The position numbers were made by a program, and so were the translations under genes. Below the pieces are notes generated by a model. That model had not been told where the DNA came from. It searched no databases and saw only the letters and a list, made by a program, of their open reading frames with translations. From Flavobacteriaceae bacterium PS02337 (GTDB lineage: Bacteria; Bacteroidota; Bacteroidia; Flavobacteriales; Flavobacteriaceae), in contig JASCOE010000011.1 of assembly GCA_029959285.1 (NCBI GenBank), positions 124,001 through 188,000 on the forward strand: 64,000 nt of DNA. The letters run 5' to 3'. Every line of letters begins with the position of its first letter. The first letter of the stretch is position 1. Positions 40,495-48,379 of this stretch are shown one piece after another.

Positions 40495-43350
40495 ATGCCT
40501 AAAGACACATCAATAAAATCAGTTTTAATTATAGGTTCAGGACCTATTGTTATTGGCCAAGCTTGCGAATTCGATTATGCGGGATCTCAATCTGCTCGTT
40601 CGATTCGTGAAGAAGGAATTGAGGTTATCTTGATTAATTCAAACCCAGCGACTATTATGACCGACCCATCTATGGCCGATCATATTTATTTGAAACCTTT
40701 AACGACTAAATCGATTATTGAAATTCTTAAGGAACATCCACAAATTGATGCGGTTTTACCGACAATGGGAGGTCAGACTGCTTTGAACTTGTGTTTGGAA
40801 GCAGATGAAAAAGGAATTTGGCAAGATTTCGGAGTAAGATTAATCGGTGTTGACGTAAATGCAATTAATATTACTGAGGATAGAGAGCAGTTTAAACAGC
40901 TTTTACAAAAAATAAATGTACCAACTGCGCCTGCAAAAACGGCTACTTCTTATTTAGAAGGAAAAGAAATTGCTCAAGAATTTGGATTTCCACTTGTAAT
41001 TCGTCCATCGTTTACACTTGGAGGAACTGGAGCAGCAGTGGTTTACAAAAAAGAAGATTTTGATGAGCTTTTAACTCGCGGACTTGAAGCTTCTCCAATT
41101 CATGAAGTTTTGATTGACAAAGCTTTGATGGGATGGAAAGAGTACGAATTAGAGCTTTTAAGAGATAAAAATGATAATGTTGTAATCATTTGTTCAATCG
41201 AAAATATGGACCCAATGGGAATTCATACTGGAGATTCAATCACGGTTGCGCCTGCAATGACATTATCTGATACAACTTTCCAAAAATTACGTGACTACGC
41301 TATCTTAATGATGAGAAGTATCGGAAATTTTGCTGGAGGATGTAACGTACAATTCGCAGTTTCACCAGATGAAAAAGAAGATATCGTAGCAATCGAGATT
41401 AATCCTCGTGTATCTCGTTCTTCTGCTTTAGCATCAAAAGCAACTGGTTATCCAATTGCAAAAATTGCTTCTAAACTGGCTTTAGGATACAATTTAGATG
41501 AATTACAAAATCAAATTACAAAATCTACTTCGGCTCTTTTTGAACCAACTTTAGATTATGTAATCGTAAAAATACCACGTTGGAACTTCGATAAATTTGA
41601 AGGTTCAGACAGAACTTTAGGACTTCAGATGAAATCTGTAGGTGAGGTTATGGGAATCGGACGTTCTTTCCAAGAAGCGCTTCATAAAGCAACTCAATCT
41701 TTAGAGATTAAGAGAAATGGTTTAGGAGCTGACGGAAAAGGATATAAAGATTATGAGTTAATTATCGATAAATTAACTTACGCAAGCTGGGATCGTGTTT
41801 TTGTAATTTATGATGCAATCGCAATGGGAATTCCATTGAGTACAATTCATGAAATTACAAGAATCGACATGTGGTTCTTAAAACAATACGAAGAACTTTA
41901 TACTTTAGAAAAAGAAATTTCAAACTATAAAATTGCTGATCTTCCAAAAGAATTGTTGCTTGAAGCGAAACAAAAAGGTTTTGCAGATAGACAATTAGCG
42001 CACATGATGAATTGTCTTGAAAGTGAAGTTCATTCTTTACGTATGGACAAAAACATCAACCGTGTTTTTAAATTGGTTGATACTTGTGCGGCTGAATTTA
42101 AAGCTAAAACACCTTATTACTATTCAACTTTTGAGGCTGAAATCGAAAAAGTAAATGGGGAGCGTTTTGTAGATAATGAAAGTATCGTAACAGATAAAAA
42201 GAAAGTAATTGTTTTAGGTTCTGGACCAAACAGAATCGGGCAAGGAATCGAGTTTGATTATTCTTGTGTACACGGAGTTTTAGCAGCAAAAGAATGTGGC
42301 TACGAAACGATCATGATCAACTGTAATCCTGAAACGGTTTCTACTGACTTTGATACGGCTGATAAATTATACTTCGAGCCAGTTTTCTGGGAACATATTT
42401 ACGATATCATTCAACACGAAAAACCAGAAGGTGTAATCGTTCAGTTAGGTGGACAAACAGCTTTGAAATTAGCTGATAAACTTTCTAAATACGGAGTAAA
42501 AATCATCGGAACTAGTTTTGATGCACTAGATTTAGCAGAAGACAGAGGAAGATTCTCTGACTTATTGACTGAATTACATATTCCTTTCCCAAGATTCGGA
42601 ATCGCTGAAACAGCAGATGAAGCTTCAAAATTAGCGGACAGTTTAGATTTTCCACTTTTAATTCGTCCTTCTTATGTATTAGGAGGTCAGGGAATGAAAA
42701 TTGTAATCAACAAAAAAGAATTGGAAGAGCACGTTATCGACTTGCTGAAAACAATTCCAGGAAACAAATTACTTTTGGATCATTATTTAGCCGGAGCAAT
42801 TGAAGCGGAAGCTGATGCAATTTGTGATGCTGATGGAAATGTTTACATCATCGGAATTATGGAGCATATCGAGCCTTGCGGTGTTCACTCTGGAGATAGT
42901 AACGCAACATTGCCTCCTTTCAACTTAGGAGAATTTGTAATGCAGCAAATTAAAGATCATACACATAAAATTGCTAGAGCTTTAAAAACGGTTGGTTTAA
43001 TCAACATTCAATTTGCGATTAAAGACGATACAGTTTACATTATTGAAGCAAATCCAAGAGCTTCTAGAACGGTTCCGTTTATTGCAAAAGCTTACGGAGA
43101 ACCTTATGTAAACTACGCTACGAAAGTAATGTTAGGTCATAATAAAGTAACTGACTTTGATTTCAACCCACAATTAAAAGGTTATGCAATCAAACAGCCA
43201 GTTTTCTCTTTCAGTAAATTCCCGAACGTAAACAAAGCGTTAGGACCAGAAATGAAATCAACAGGAGAAAGCATCTTGTTTATTGATGACTTAAAAGACG
43301 ATCAATTCTACGAATTGTACTCTAGAAGAAAAATGTATTTGAGTAAATAA
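40495..43350 (+). CDS. carB: Carbamoyl-phosphate synthase large subunit, lacking the MGS domain
   Basis: Makes carbamoyl phosphate from ammonia, bicarbonate and two ATP for arginine and pyrimidine synthesis; the glutaminase subunit CarA is not here. 951 residues contain both ATP-grasp halves: the first has GQACEFDYAGSQ and the GGTGAAVVYKKEDFD grasp region, the second starts at GSGPNRIGQGIEFDYSC (about residue 568) with GGQGMKIVINKKELEE. E. coli CarB has 1073 residues; its allosteric MGS domain (about 935-1073) is missing. Here the chain stops soon after GPEMKSTGESIL. A terminator follows 22 bases after the stop, so this is a true end, not a frameshift. Confidence 0.94.
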   Translation: MPKDTSIKSVLIIGSGPIVIGQACEFDYAGSQSARSIREEGIEVILINSNPATIMTDPSMADHIYLKPLTTKSIIEILKEHPQIDAVLPTMGGQTALNLCLEADEKGIWQDFGVRLIGVDVNAINITEDREQFKQLLQKINVPTAPAKTATSYLEGKEIAQEFGFPLVIRPSFTLGGTGAAVVYKKEDFDELLTRGLEASPIHEVLIDKALMGWKEYELELLRDKNDNVVIICSIENMDPMGIHTGDSITVAPAMTLSDTTFQKLRDYAILMMRSIGNFAGGCNVQFAVSPDEKEDIVAIEINPRVSRSSALASKATGYPIAKIASKLALGYNLDELQNQITKSTSALFEPTLDYVIVKIPRWNFDKFEGSDRTLGLQMKSVGEVMGIGRSFQEALHKATQSLEIKRNGLGADGKGYKDYELIIDKLTYASWDRVFVIYDAIAMGIPLSTIHEITRIDMWFLKQYEELYTLEKEISNYKIADLPKELLLEAKQKGFADRQLAHMMNCLESEVHSLRMDKNINRVFKLVDTCAAEFKAKTPYYYSTFEAEIEKVNGERFVDNESIVTDKKKVIVLGSGPNRIGQGIEFDYSCVHGVLAAKECGYETIMINCNPETVSTDFDTADKLYFEPVFWEHIYDIIQHEKPEGVIVQLGGQTALKLADKLSKYGVKIIGTSFDALDLAEDRGRFSDLLTELHIPFPRFGIAETADEASKLADSLDFPLLIRPSYVLGGQGMKIVINKKELEEHVIDLLKTIPGNKLLLDHYLAGAIEAEADAICDADGNVYIIGIMEHIEPCGVHSGDSNATLPPFNLGEFVMQQIKDHTHKIARALKTVGLINIQFAIKDDTVYIIEANPRASRTVPFIAKAYGEPYVNYATKVMLGHNKVTDFDFNPQLKGYAIKQPVFSFSKFPNVNKALGPEMKSTGESILFIDDLKDDQFYELYSRRKMYLSK

Positions 43351-43371
43351 TCTCAGATTCTAGTATAAAAG

Positions 43372-43399
43372 AAAAGCTCCAATGAAAATTGGAGCTTTT
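43372..43399 (+). terminator. Terminator after carB
   Basis: AAAAGCTCCAAT paired with ATTGGAGCTTTT around GAAA, followed by a T run. Confidence 0.9.
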
Positions 43400-43436
43400 T
43401 TAGTTTTATATAATTTAAAAATTCATTCCAATTTTC

Positions 43437-43516
43437 CGTAGAGGCGCACTGCAGTGCGTCTACGTACAATATTCGTTTGTGTTACGCATAAGACGCACTG
43501 CGGTGCGTCTCTACAG
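43437..43516. repeat. Palindromic GACGCACTGCRGTGCGTC pair
   Basis: Two copies of a perfect palindrome, at 43437-43464 and 43491-43516, joined by a 26-base spacer. They fill the carB to DUF4252 gap with the terminators; no gene is present. Confidence 0.82.
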
Positions 43517-43563
43517 ATATGCTGTATGTGATTTGTTGATCGAAATGACAGGAATTCTAAAAA

Positions 43564-43596
43564 ATAAAAAAGCTCCAAAATTATTGGAGCTTTTTT
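43564..43596 (-). terminator. Terminator of the sigma/DUF4252 operon
   Basis: AAAAGCTCCAA paired with TTGGAGCTTTT around an AATTA loop; seven or so T on both flanks. Confidence 0.85.
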
Positions 43597-43617
43597 CAAG
43601 TGTAAAAGTAATATGTA

Positions 43618-44157
43618 TTATTTTTTAAGCAATTGCTCTAAAGGTTTTAATTGCTCCATATCAATTTTAGATTTTTGTAAAACCGACATTAAAGTCATGA
43701 TATTGTTCGGATTCATGTTTTCACCTAAAACGCGAACTACTGCAAAGCCATTTTCTTTTCTGTTTGCAAAAATGACAAACTCTTTAATATTGTCGTCACT
43801 TCCAACGTAACTTACAGAAGCGCCGTCTTTGCCAGAACCAAATTTCATTAATTCCTGATATTTCGGATCTTTTAAAATGGCTTTTACTTTGGTTCTTTCT
43901 GTCTCAAATTGCGCTTGATTATTCTTATCAGCTTTAAAAGCCAGAATGTTCATTTTATCAAAAGAATTGACAGCTTCAGTTTGTTCGGATGAAAGTTTCG
44001 TTTTTTCAAGATTTAAAATATTCGGAGAAATATCCAATGCTATAAAATCTTTCTTTTCTGTGTTTTCAACAAAATACTTTTGCAATGTTGGTTCAGAGTT
44101 ACAGCTTCCTAATGTTAGTAAAACTGTAAGTGCTAAGGTGAAAATTTTTGCTTTCAT
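43618..44157 (-). CDS. DUF4252 lipoprotein
   Basis: 179 residues. Lipobox MKAKIFTLALTVLLTLGSC (Cys19) anchors it in the envelope. The rest is the DUF4252 fold (LALDISPNILN-like strands, then KIRA-rich helices; GENMNPNNIMTLMSVLQKSK). DUF4252 proteins are paired in Bacteroidetes operons with an ECF sigma factor; function unknown. It is the last gene of the operon, starting two bases after the 44159-44686 gene's stop region. Confidence 0.88.
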   Translation of the reverse strand: MKAKIFTLALTVLLTLGSCNSEPTLQKYFVENTEKKDFIALDISPNILNLEKTKLSSEQTEAVNSFDKMNILAFKADKNNQAQFETERTKVKAILKDPKYQELMKFGSGKDGASVSYVGSDDNIKEFVIFANRKENGFAVVRVLGENMNPNNIMTLMSVLQKSKIDMEQLKPLEQLLKK

Positions 44158-44158
44158 T

Positions 44159-44686
44159 TTATTTTTTGCCTTTAGAAGCTTTCTTTAGGTCTGGACCTCC
44201 AGGAAGATTCATTTTATCTGTTAAAACTGAAATTTCATTCAAATCAAAATTACCAGTTAAAGATAGTAAAACCGTTTCATCGTTTTTAGCGCCATCTACA
44301 AACATCAATAATTCTTTGATTTGTGTATCGCTTGCGCCTGATTTTACCATGATTTTGACATTTTTGCCACCGTCATTTACACGCATTAATTCTTCTAAAC
44401 CAGCAGATTTGATGTATTTGTCTGCAGAAGCTTTCATGTCGGCTTCAATTCTAGGATTTTTGGTTGTAAAGACTTTTAAGTAATCTAATTTTTTAATCAG
44501 TTTGATATATTGCTGTGTTTCTTTGTCTTGATTTTCAGCGTTTACTTTGCTCATTAAATCGAACATTTTCTTGTTTACAATTACAGATGTTACATCGTCT
44601 AGACCGTCAAATTTGTCAAAAGCACCTTGTGCATAAAAAACGTTTGTAACGAATGCGAATACTAAAGTTATGATGAAATTTTTCAT
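44159..44686 (-). CDS. DUF4252 protein, secreted
   Basis: 175 residues with signal peptide MKNFIITLVFAFVTNVFYAQ and no lipobox, so it is exported but not lipid-anchored, unlike its partner. It has the DUF4252 core (VTSVIVNKKMFDLMSKVN, LKIMVKSGASDTQIKELLMF) and a C-terminal basic end ASKGKK. It starts 19 bases downstream of the anti-sigma-like gene's stop. The two DUF4252 members likely act together. Confidence 0.88.
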   Translation of the reverse strand: MKNFIITLVFAFVTNVFYAQGAFDKFDGLDDVTSVIVNKKMFDLMSKVNAENQDKETQQYIKLIKKLDYLKVFTTKNPRIEADMKASADKYIKSAGLEELMRVNDGGKNVKIMVKSGASDTQIKELLMFVDGAKNDETVLLSLTGNFDLNEISVLTDKMNLPGGPDLKKASKGKK

Positions 44687-44704
44687 GATTATTTTATTGT
44701 TTAA

Positions 44705-45166
44705 TTACTGTTTAAAAACTTTGTTTTTTGATTGTTCATATTCTTTAATGTACTGTACACTTTCAATACCTACATTAACATTGTTTGATAATAATGCTAA
44801 AGCCTTTTGAGTTGCTTTTAGCGCTTCTTCGGGATCTTGATAAGTTCCTAATTCTGTTTGCGAAGCTACTGCAGTAGTATCTTTTTGTTCGCTTACGAAA
44901 AAGTAAGTTCCAATTCCCAACAAAACAACAGCCGATGCCGCAATTGATAACCACGCTACGTTACGTTTCTTAGATTGTAGTGGAATTTCCTGCGTTGATT
45001 TCTGTTCTTTTGCTTGAGAGAAATAGCCAAACATAGGTTTGTATTGCTCCAAATGCTGCGCAACATTTGATGAAGAAAAGTATGTTTTTAATTGATTTTC
45101 TTCAGCAATAGAAGTTTCTCCCTGAAAGTATTTTTCTAATATATCTTCTATTTTATTTAGTTCCAT
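44705..45166 (-). CDS. Membrane protein in anti-sigma position
   Basis: 153 residues: an N-terminal acidic helix region (MELNKIEDILEKYFQGETS), a linker, a single membrane helix (VAWLSIAASAVVLLGIGTYFFV), and a short outer part with a conserved Ala/Leu-rich helix (EEALKATQKALALLSNNVN). The cytosolic helix, single span and location right after a sigma factor fit an anti-sigma factor, though it lacks the zinc ZAS motif HxxxCxxC. Its start overlaps the sigma gene by 14 bases, suggesting coupled translation. Confidence 0.72.
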   Translation of the reverse strand: MELNKIEDILEKYFQGETSIAEENQLKTYFSSSNVAQHLEQYKPMFGYFSQAKEQKSTQEIPLQSKKRNVAWLSIAASAVVLLGIGTYFFVSEQKDTTAVASQTELGTYQDPEEALKATQKALALLSNNVNVGIESVQYIKEYEQSKNKVFKQ

Positions 45167-45662
45167 AAAGGTGTGTATTTGTCATTGATTCTCTAATTTT
45201 TTTTCTCGCTCTCGAAAGCGCAACTCGTATTGCCGTTTCATTCATATTGACAATTTTTGCTATTTCGTCAAATTCATATTGTTCTACATCTCGAAGCTGA
45301 ATTAACAACTGCATTTGTTCCGGCAGCTGATTTATAATTTTTTCAACCCATTCAAGACTATTTTCATCTTCCAGTTTTTTGTCTAATTGCGGTTCACGGT
45401 CTGTAAAATTATTGTGAACAATTTGCAGATTACTGGCTCTTTTAGATTTTAACTGATCTAAGCAATAATTTTTAGTCATTGTCATGGCTAATGCTTCGAC
45501 ACTATTATAATCTTCCAGATTTTCCTTTTTGTTCCATAATTTTACCATTACTTCCTGAGTCGCATCTTCAGCCTCTTCAGTGCTGGTAAGCAATCTTTTT
45601 GCCAGACGAAAAACTTTGTCTTTAAAAGGATTTATTAATTCTATAAATACAACTTGGTTCAT
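45153..45662 (-). CDS. ECF-type RNA polymerase sigma factor
   Basis: 169 residues with only sigma regions 2 and 4. Region 2 includes EAEDATQEVMVKLWNKKENL and region 4 QLRDVEQYEFDEIAKIVNMN with the helix-turn-helix ETAIRVALSRARKKIRE. It would direct a small regulon, probably including its own operon (anti-sigma-like gene and the DUF4252 genes). A divergent S41 lipoprotein gene begins 165 bases away and may also be a target. Specific signal unknown. Confidence 0.93.
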   Translation of the reverse strand: MNQVVFIELINPFKDKVFRLAKRLLTSTEEAEDATQEVMVKLWNKKENLEDYNSVEALAMTMTKNYCLDQLKSKRASNLQIVHNNFTDREPQLDKKLEDENSLEWVEKIINQLPEQMQLLIQLRDVEQYEFDEIAKIVNMNETAIRVALSRARKKIRESMTNTHLYGTK

Positions 45663-45827
45663 TAATATGATGGTTAATCGTTAGCTTATATATTCAAGAC
45701 GAAGCACAATTATATTTGTTACAGCAAAAAGAAAATATTTTTTTTATGTAAAAAAAATACTGCTTTTGTGATGATGCTAAAACTAAAGATGCTACTTTTA
45801 CAGTATACTACTAAGATATTAAATGAT

Positions 45828-47273
45828 ATGAAAACAATTTTAAAGAGTGCACTTTTTCTTTTTTTAATGGCTTTTTCTTTGCAATCATGTGAAGATAATG
45901 ATGATGTTGCCGCACCAGCAGATTTACAAATCAATAAATTTATATGGAAAGGATTAAATGAGGTTTATTTATGGCAAGCCGATGTTCCGAATCTTGCAGA
46001 TGGACGTAACCTTAAATCTGATTTTGATTCTTATTTAAGAGGTTATTCTAAACCAGAAGATTTATTTGAAGATTTATTGAATAAACCAGAAAGTAAATAT
46101 CCTAATGGAGATGCAATTGACCGTTTCAGTTGGATTGTTGATGATTATACCGAATTGGAGCAAGAATTAAGCGGAATTTCAAAAAACAATGGAGTTGATT
46201 TCAGATTAAGCCGTGTTGCTTCTGGATCAAATGATTTAGTTGGATATGTTCGATACATTATTCCAAATTCTGATGCTTCAGCGAAAGCTATAAAACGTGG
46301 AGATTTATTTACAAGCGTAAATGGAACAAAACTTACGGTTGCTAATTATCAAGCTTTACTATTAAATAGTGATAGCTATACTTTGAACTTGGCTGATTAT
46401 AATGGAACTGCATTTGTTTTAAACGGAAAATCGGTTGCTTTGACTAAAACGGTTTTAGAAGAAAATCCAATTTTCATCAATAAAGTAATCACTTCTGGAA
46501 GTCATAAAATTGGTTACTTAATGTACAATGGTTTCTATTCTGAATATGATGATCGATTGAATCAAGCTTTTGGTACATTGAAAGGACAAGGCGTTACAGA
46601 TTTTATTTTAGATCTTCGTTACAATGGAGGAGGATCTATTGCAACTTCTGCAAAATTGGCAAGTATGATTACGGGACAATTTGATACGCAGATTTTTTCT
46701 AAAATGACATTCAATAGTAAACAAATGCAAGGTATTAGTGCAGCTGATTTAGAAGATTTAAACGTTAGATTCGTTAAGAATTTAAACAGTTTGAATATGA
46801 GTACTGTTTATGTAATTACAACGGCAAGTACAGCTTCTGCCAGCGAATTGATCATCAACGGATTAAAACCTTATATTAATGTTGTGCAAATTGGAGAAAC
46901 TACAGTTGGAAAAAATGTGGGATCTTTTACAGTTTATGATTCTGAAACGTTAACAACTAAAAAAGGTATCAATCCAAATCATAAATATGCGATGCAGCCT
47001 TTGGTTTTAAAAATTACGAATTCGGCTAATTTTGGAGATTATACTCAAGGTTTACAACCAACGTATCAACAATATGAGCAGATTTTGAATTATGGTGTTT
47101 TAGGAGAAACTTCAGAGCCATTATTAAATCTTGCGATTTCAAAAATTACAGGATCGACTGCTAAGAAAACTTTTAATGAATCAGAGCCAAATCGTCCTTA
47201 CGTAACAGATTCAAAAATCTTAAACGGATTACGACATGGTATGTATCTTAAAACTGCACCAAAAGCATTCTAA
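45828..47273 (+). CDS. S41 family peptidase lipoprotein (CtpA-like)
   Basis: 481 residues from ATG 45828 (MKTILKSALFLFLMAFSLQSC, lipobox Cys21); a frame upstream to 45768 is less likely. A PDZ-like region (about 105-195) precedes the protease core. Catalytic serine lies in TASTASASELI with the lysine in ETTVGKNVG; DLRYNGGGSI is the family's oxyanion-region signature. Such proteases trim C-terminal tails of envelope proteins. A TATATTTG box at 45711-45718 could be its promoter. It is divergent from the sigma factor operon, so regulation by that sigma is a fair guess. Confidence 0.88.
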   Translation: MKTILKSALFLFLMAFSLQSCEDNDDVAAPADLQINKFIWKGLNEVYLWQADVPNLADGRNLKSDFDSYLRGYSKPEDLFEDLLNKPESKYPNGDAIDRFSWIVDDYTELEQELSGISKNNGVDFRLSRVASGSNDLVGYVRYIIPNSDASAKAIKRGDLFTSVNGTKLTVANYQALLLNSDSYTLNLADYNGTAFVLNGKSVALTKTVLEENPIFINKVITSGSHKIGYLMYNGFYSEYDDRLNQAFGTLKGQGVTDFILDLRYNGGGSIATSAKLASMITGQFDTQIFSKMTFNSKQMQGISAADLEDLNVRFVKNLNSLNMSTVYVITTASTASASELIINGLKPYINVVQIGETTVGKNVGSFTVYDSETLTTKKGINPNHKYAMQPLVLKITNSANFGDYTQGLQPTYQQYEQILNYGVLGETSEPLLNLAISKITGSTAKKTFNESEPNRPYVTDSKILNGLRHGMYLKTAPKAF

Positions 47274-47290
47274 GAAAATTAAATATAGCA

Positions 47291-47323
47291 AAAAAGGCTT
47301 TCAGAAATGAAAGCCTTTTTTAT
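47291..47323. terminator. Bidirectional terminator between S41 and BtuG-like genes
   Basis: AAAAAGGCTTTCA paired with TGAAAGCCTTTTT around GAAA, between two converging genes. Confidence 0.88.
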
Positions 47324-47343
47324 TCCAAAAAAATAAATAAATT

Positions 47344-48375
47344 CTAATTATTGTTAGAATAAAAACCGTTTGGTCCTACGCCAACAGTTAATGTTTTTAA
47401 TACTGTTCCAGTCGAAGAATATACAGTAACCGTTCCATCTGCAGTAAATGCGTTTGCATCTCCAGAATATATTCTGCCATCGATTACTCCAAAACCATAA
47501 AAAGTTGACCAGCTGCTGTCTTTTACAGAAAATAAAGCTTTGTCTGAAAATGTTGTAGCAGAAAGGTTCATAGCGTAAACACCAGTTCCTTGAGTATAAT
47601 AGATTTTATCTCCGTCAATGTCCATGTTTATGGCATTTTTTACTGTAGTCGATTCGAAAGATGTTGCAGTATCAGTAGAAGTATTAATTTTAAATAATTT
47701 ACTTTTAGCGCTAGTTCCTGCTAATACATATACAGATCCATTGTTTTCTTCAATAGAATTAATGCCATTTTCTAATGTAATAGTTTTAGTTACGGCATTT
47801 GTTGAAGGATTGATAACAGTTACTTCACTTCCGCTTCCGTAAGCTGCATTTGTTACATAAATTTTTCCGTTTGCCGCAACAATTTTTTCAGCAGTTTTTC
47901 CTAATGAAATTGAAGTTATGTAAGCGTAAGTTTTTGCATCATAAACTGTAACAGCTTGAGAAATTGAATTTGTTACATATAATTTGTCATTTACAACAAC
48001 ACTGTAACGTGGGTTTTGAAGTTTTTCTGTAATTGTACCCAAACTTTTAAAAGTATAACGGTTTACCACTTCTACTTCGTTAGAATTGTTTACTACAATA
48101 AAAGCTTTTTCATTGCTGAAAGACATGGATTGTGCAACATCTCCTAAAACCATTGGAGTATTTACCAATTTGAAAATATCATTTTGAAAAGTAGCTAAAT
48201 CATTTGAAACGTAAGAAACTGATCCATTTGGAGTTCCAAAATTTCCTTCATTTAAAATAAGCACACCATTGTCATAAACACCCAACGCAACGTCGTTGTC
48301 ATTATCATCGCTGCTACAAGAAGCAAATAAAAATGCAGAGGCAATAATTCCTAAATAAAGATTTTTTAATTTCAT
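47344..48375 (-). CDS. btuG: BtuG-like beta-propeller surface lipoprotein
   Basis: 343 residues, lipobox MKLKNLYLGIIASAFLFASC (Cys20, followed by SSDDND, an export-to-surface-like acidic tail). The mature protein is a seven-blade propeller of YncE type (NPRYSVVVNDKLYVTN, EVTVINPSTNAVTKTITL, GVYAMNLSATTF). In Bacteroides BtuG is such a lipoprotein that binds cobamides with very high affinity and hands them to BtuB. Here the gene starts four bases after the BtuB-like gene and below a cobalamin riboswitch, which makes the assignment strong even without a structural match. Confidence 0.78.
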   Translation of the reverse strand: MKLKNLYLGIIASAFLFASCSSDDNDNDVALGVYDNGVLILNEGNFGTPNGSVSYVSNDLATFQNDIFKLVNTPMVLGDVAQSMSFSNEKAFIVVNNSNEVEVVNRYTFKSLGTITEKLQNPRYSVVVNDKLYVTNSISQAVTVYDAKTYAYITSISLGKTAEKIVAANGKIYVTNAAYGSGSEVTVINPSTNAVTKTITLENGINSIEENNGSVYVLAGTSAKSKLFKINTSTDTATSFESTTVKNAINMDIDGDKIYYTQGTGVYAMNLSATTFSDKALFSVKDSSWSTFYGFGVIDGRIYSGDANAFTADGTVTVYSSTGTVLKTLTVGVGPNGFYSNNN

Positions 48376-48379
48376 GTTT

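Noticed and set aside
43351-43400. Possible frameshift that removed the CarB allosteric domain
   Set aside because: A terminator starts 22 bases after the stop and no MGS-like residues are found in other frames; the short form looks native.
44148-44483. 111-codon plus-strand frame opposite the DUF4252 gene
   Set aside because: It is antisense to a clear DUF4252 gene and has no signal, motif or upstream promoter; a shadow frame.
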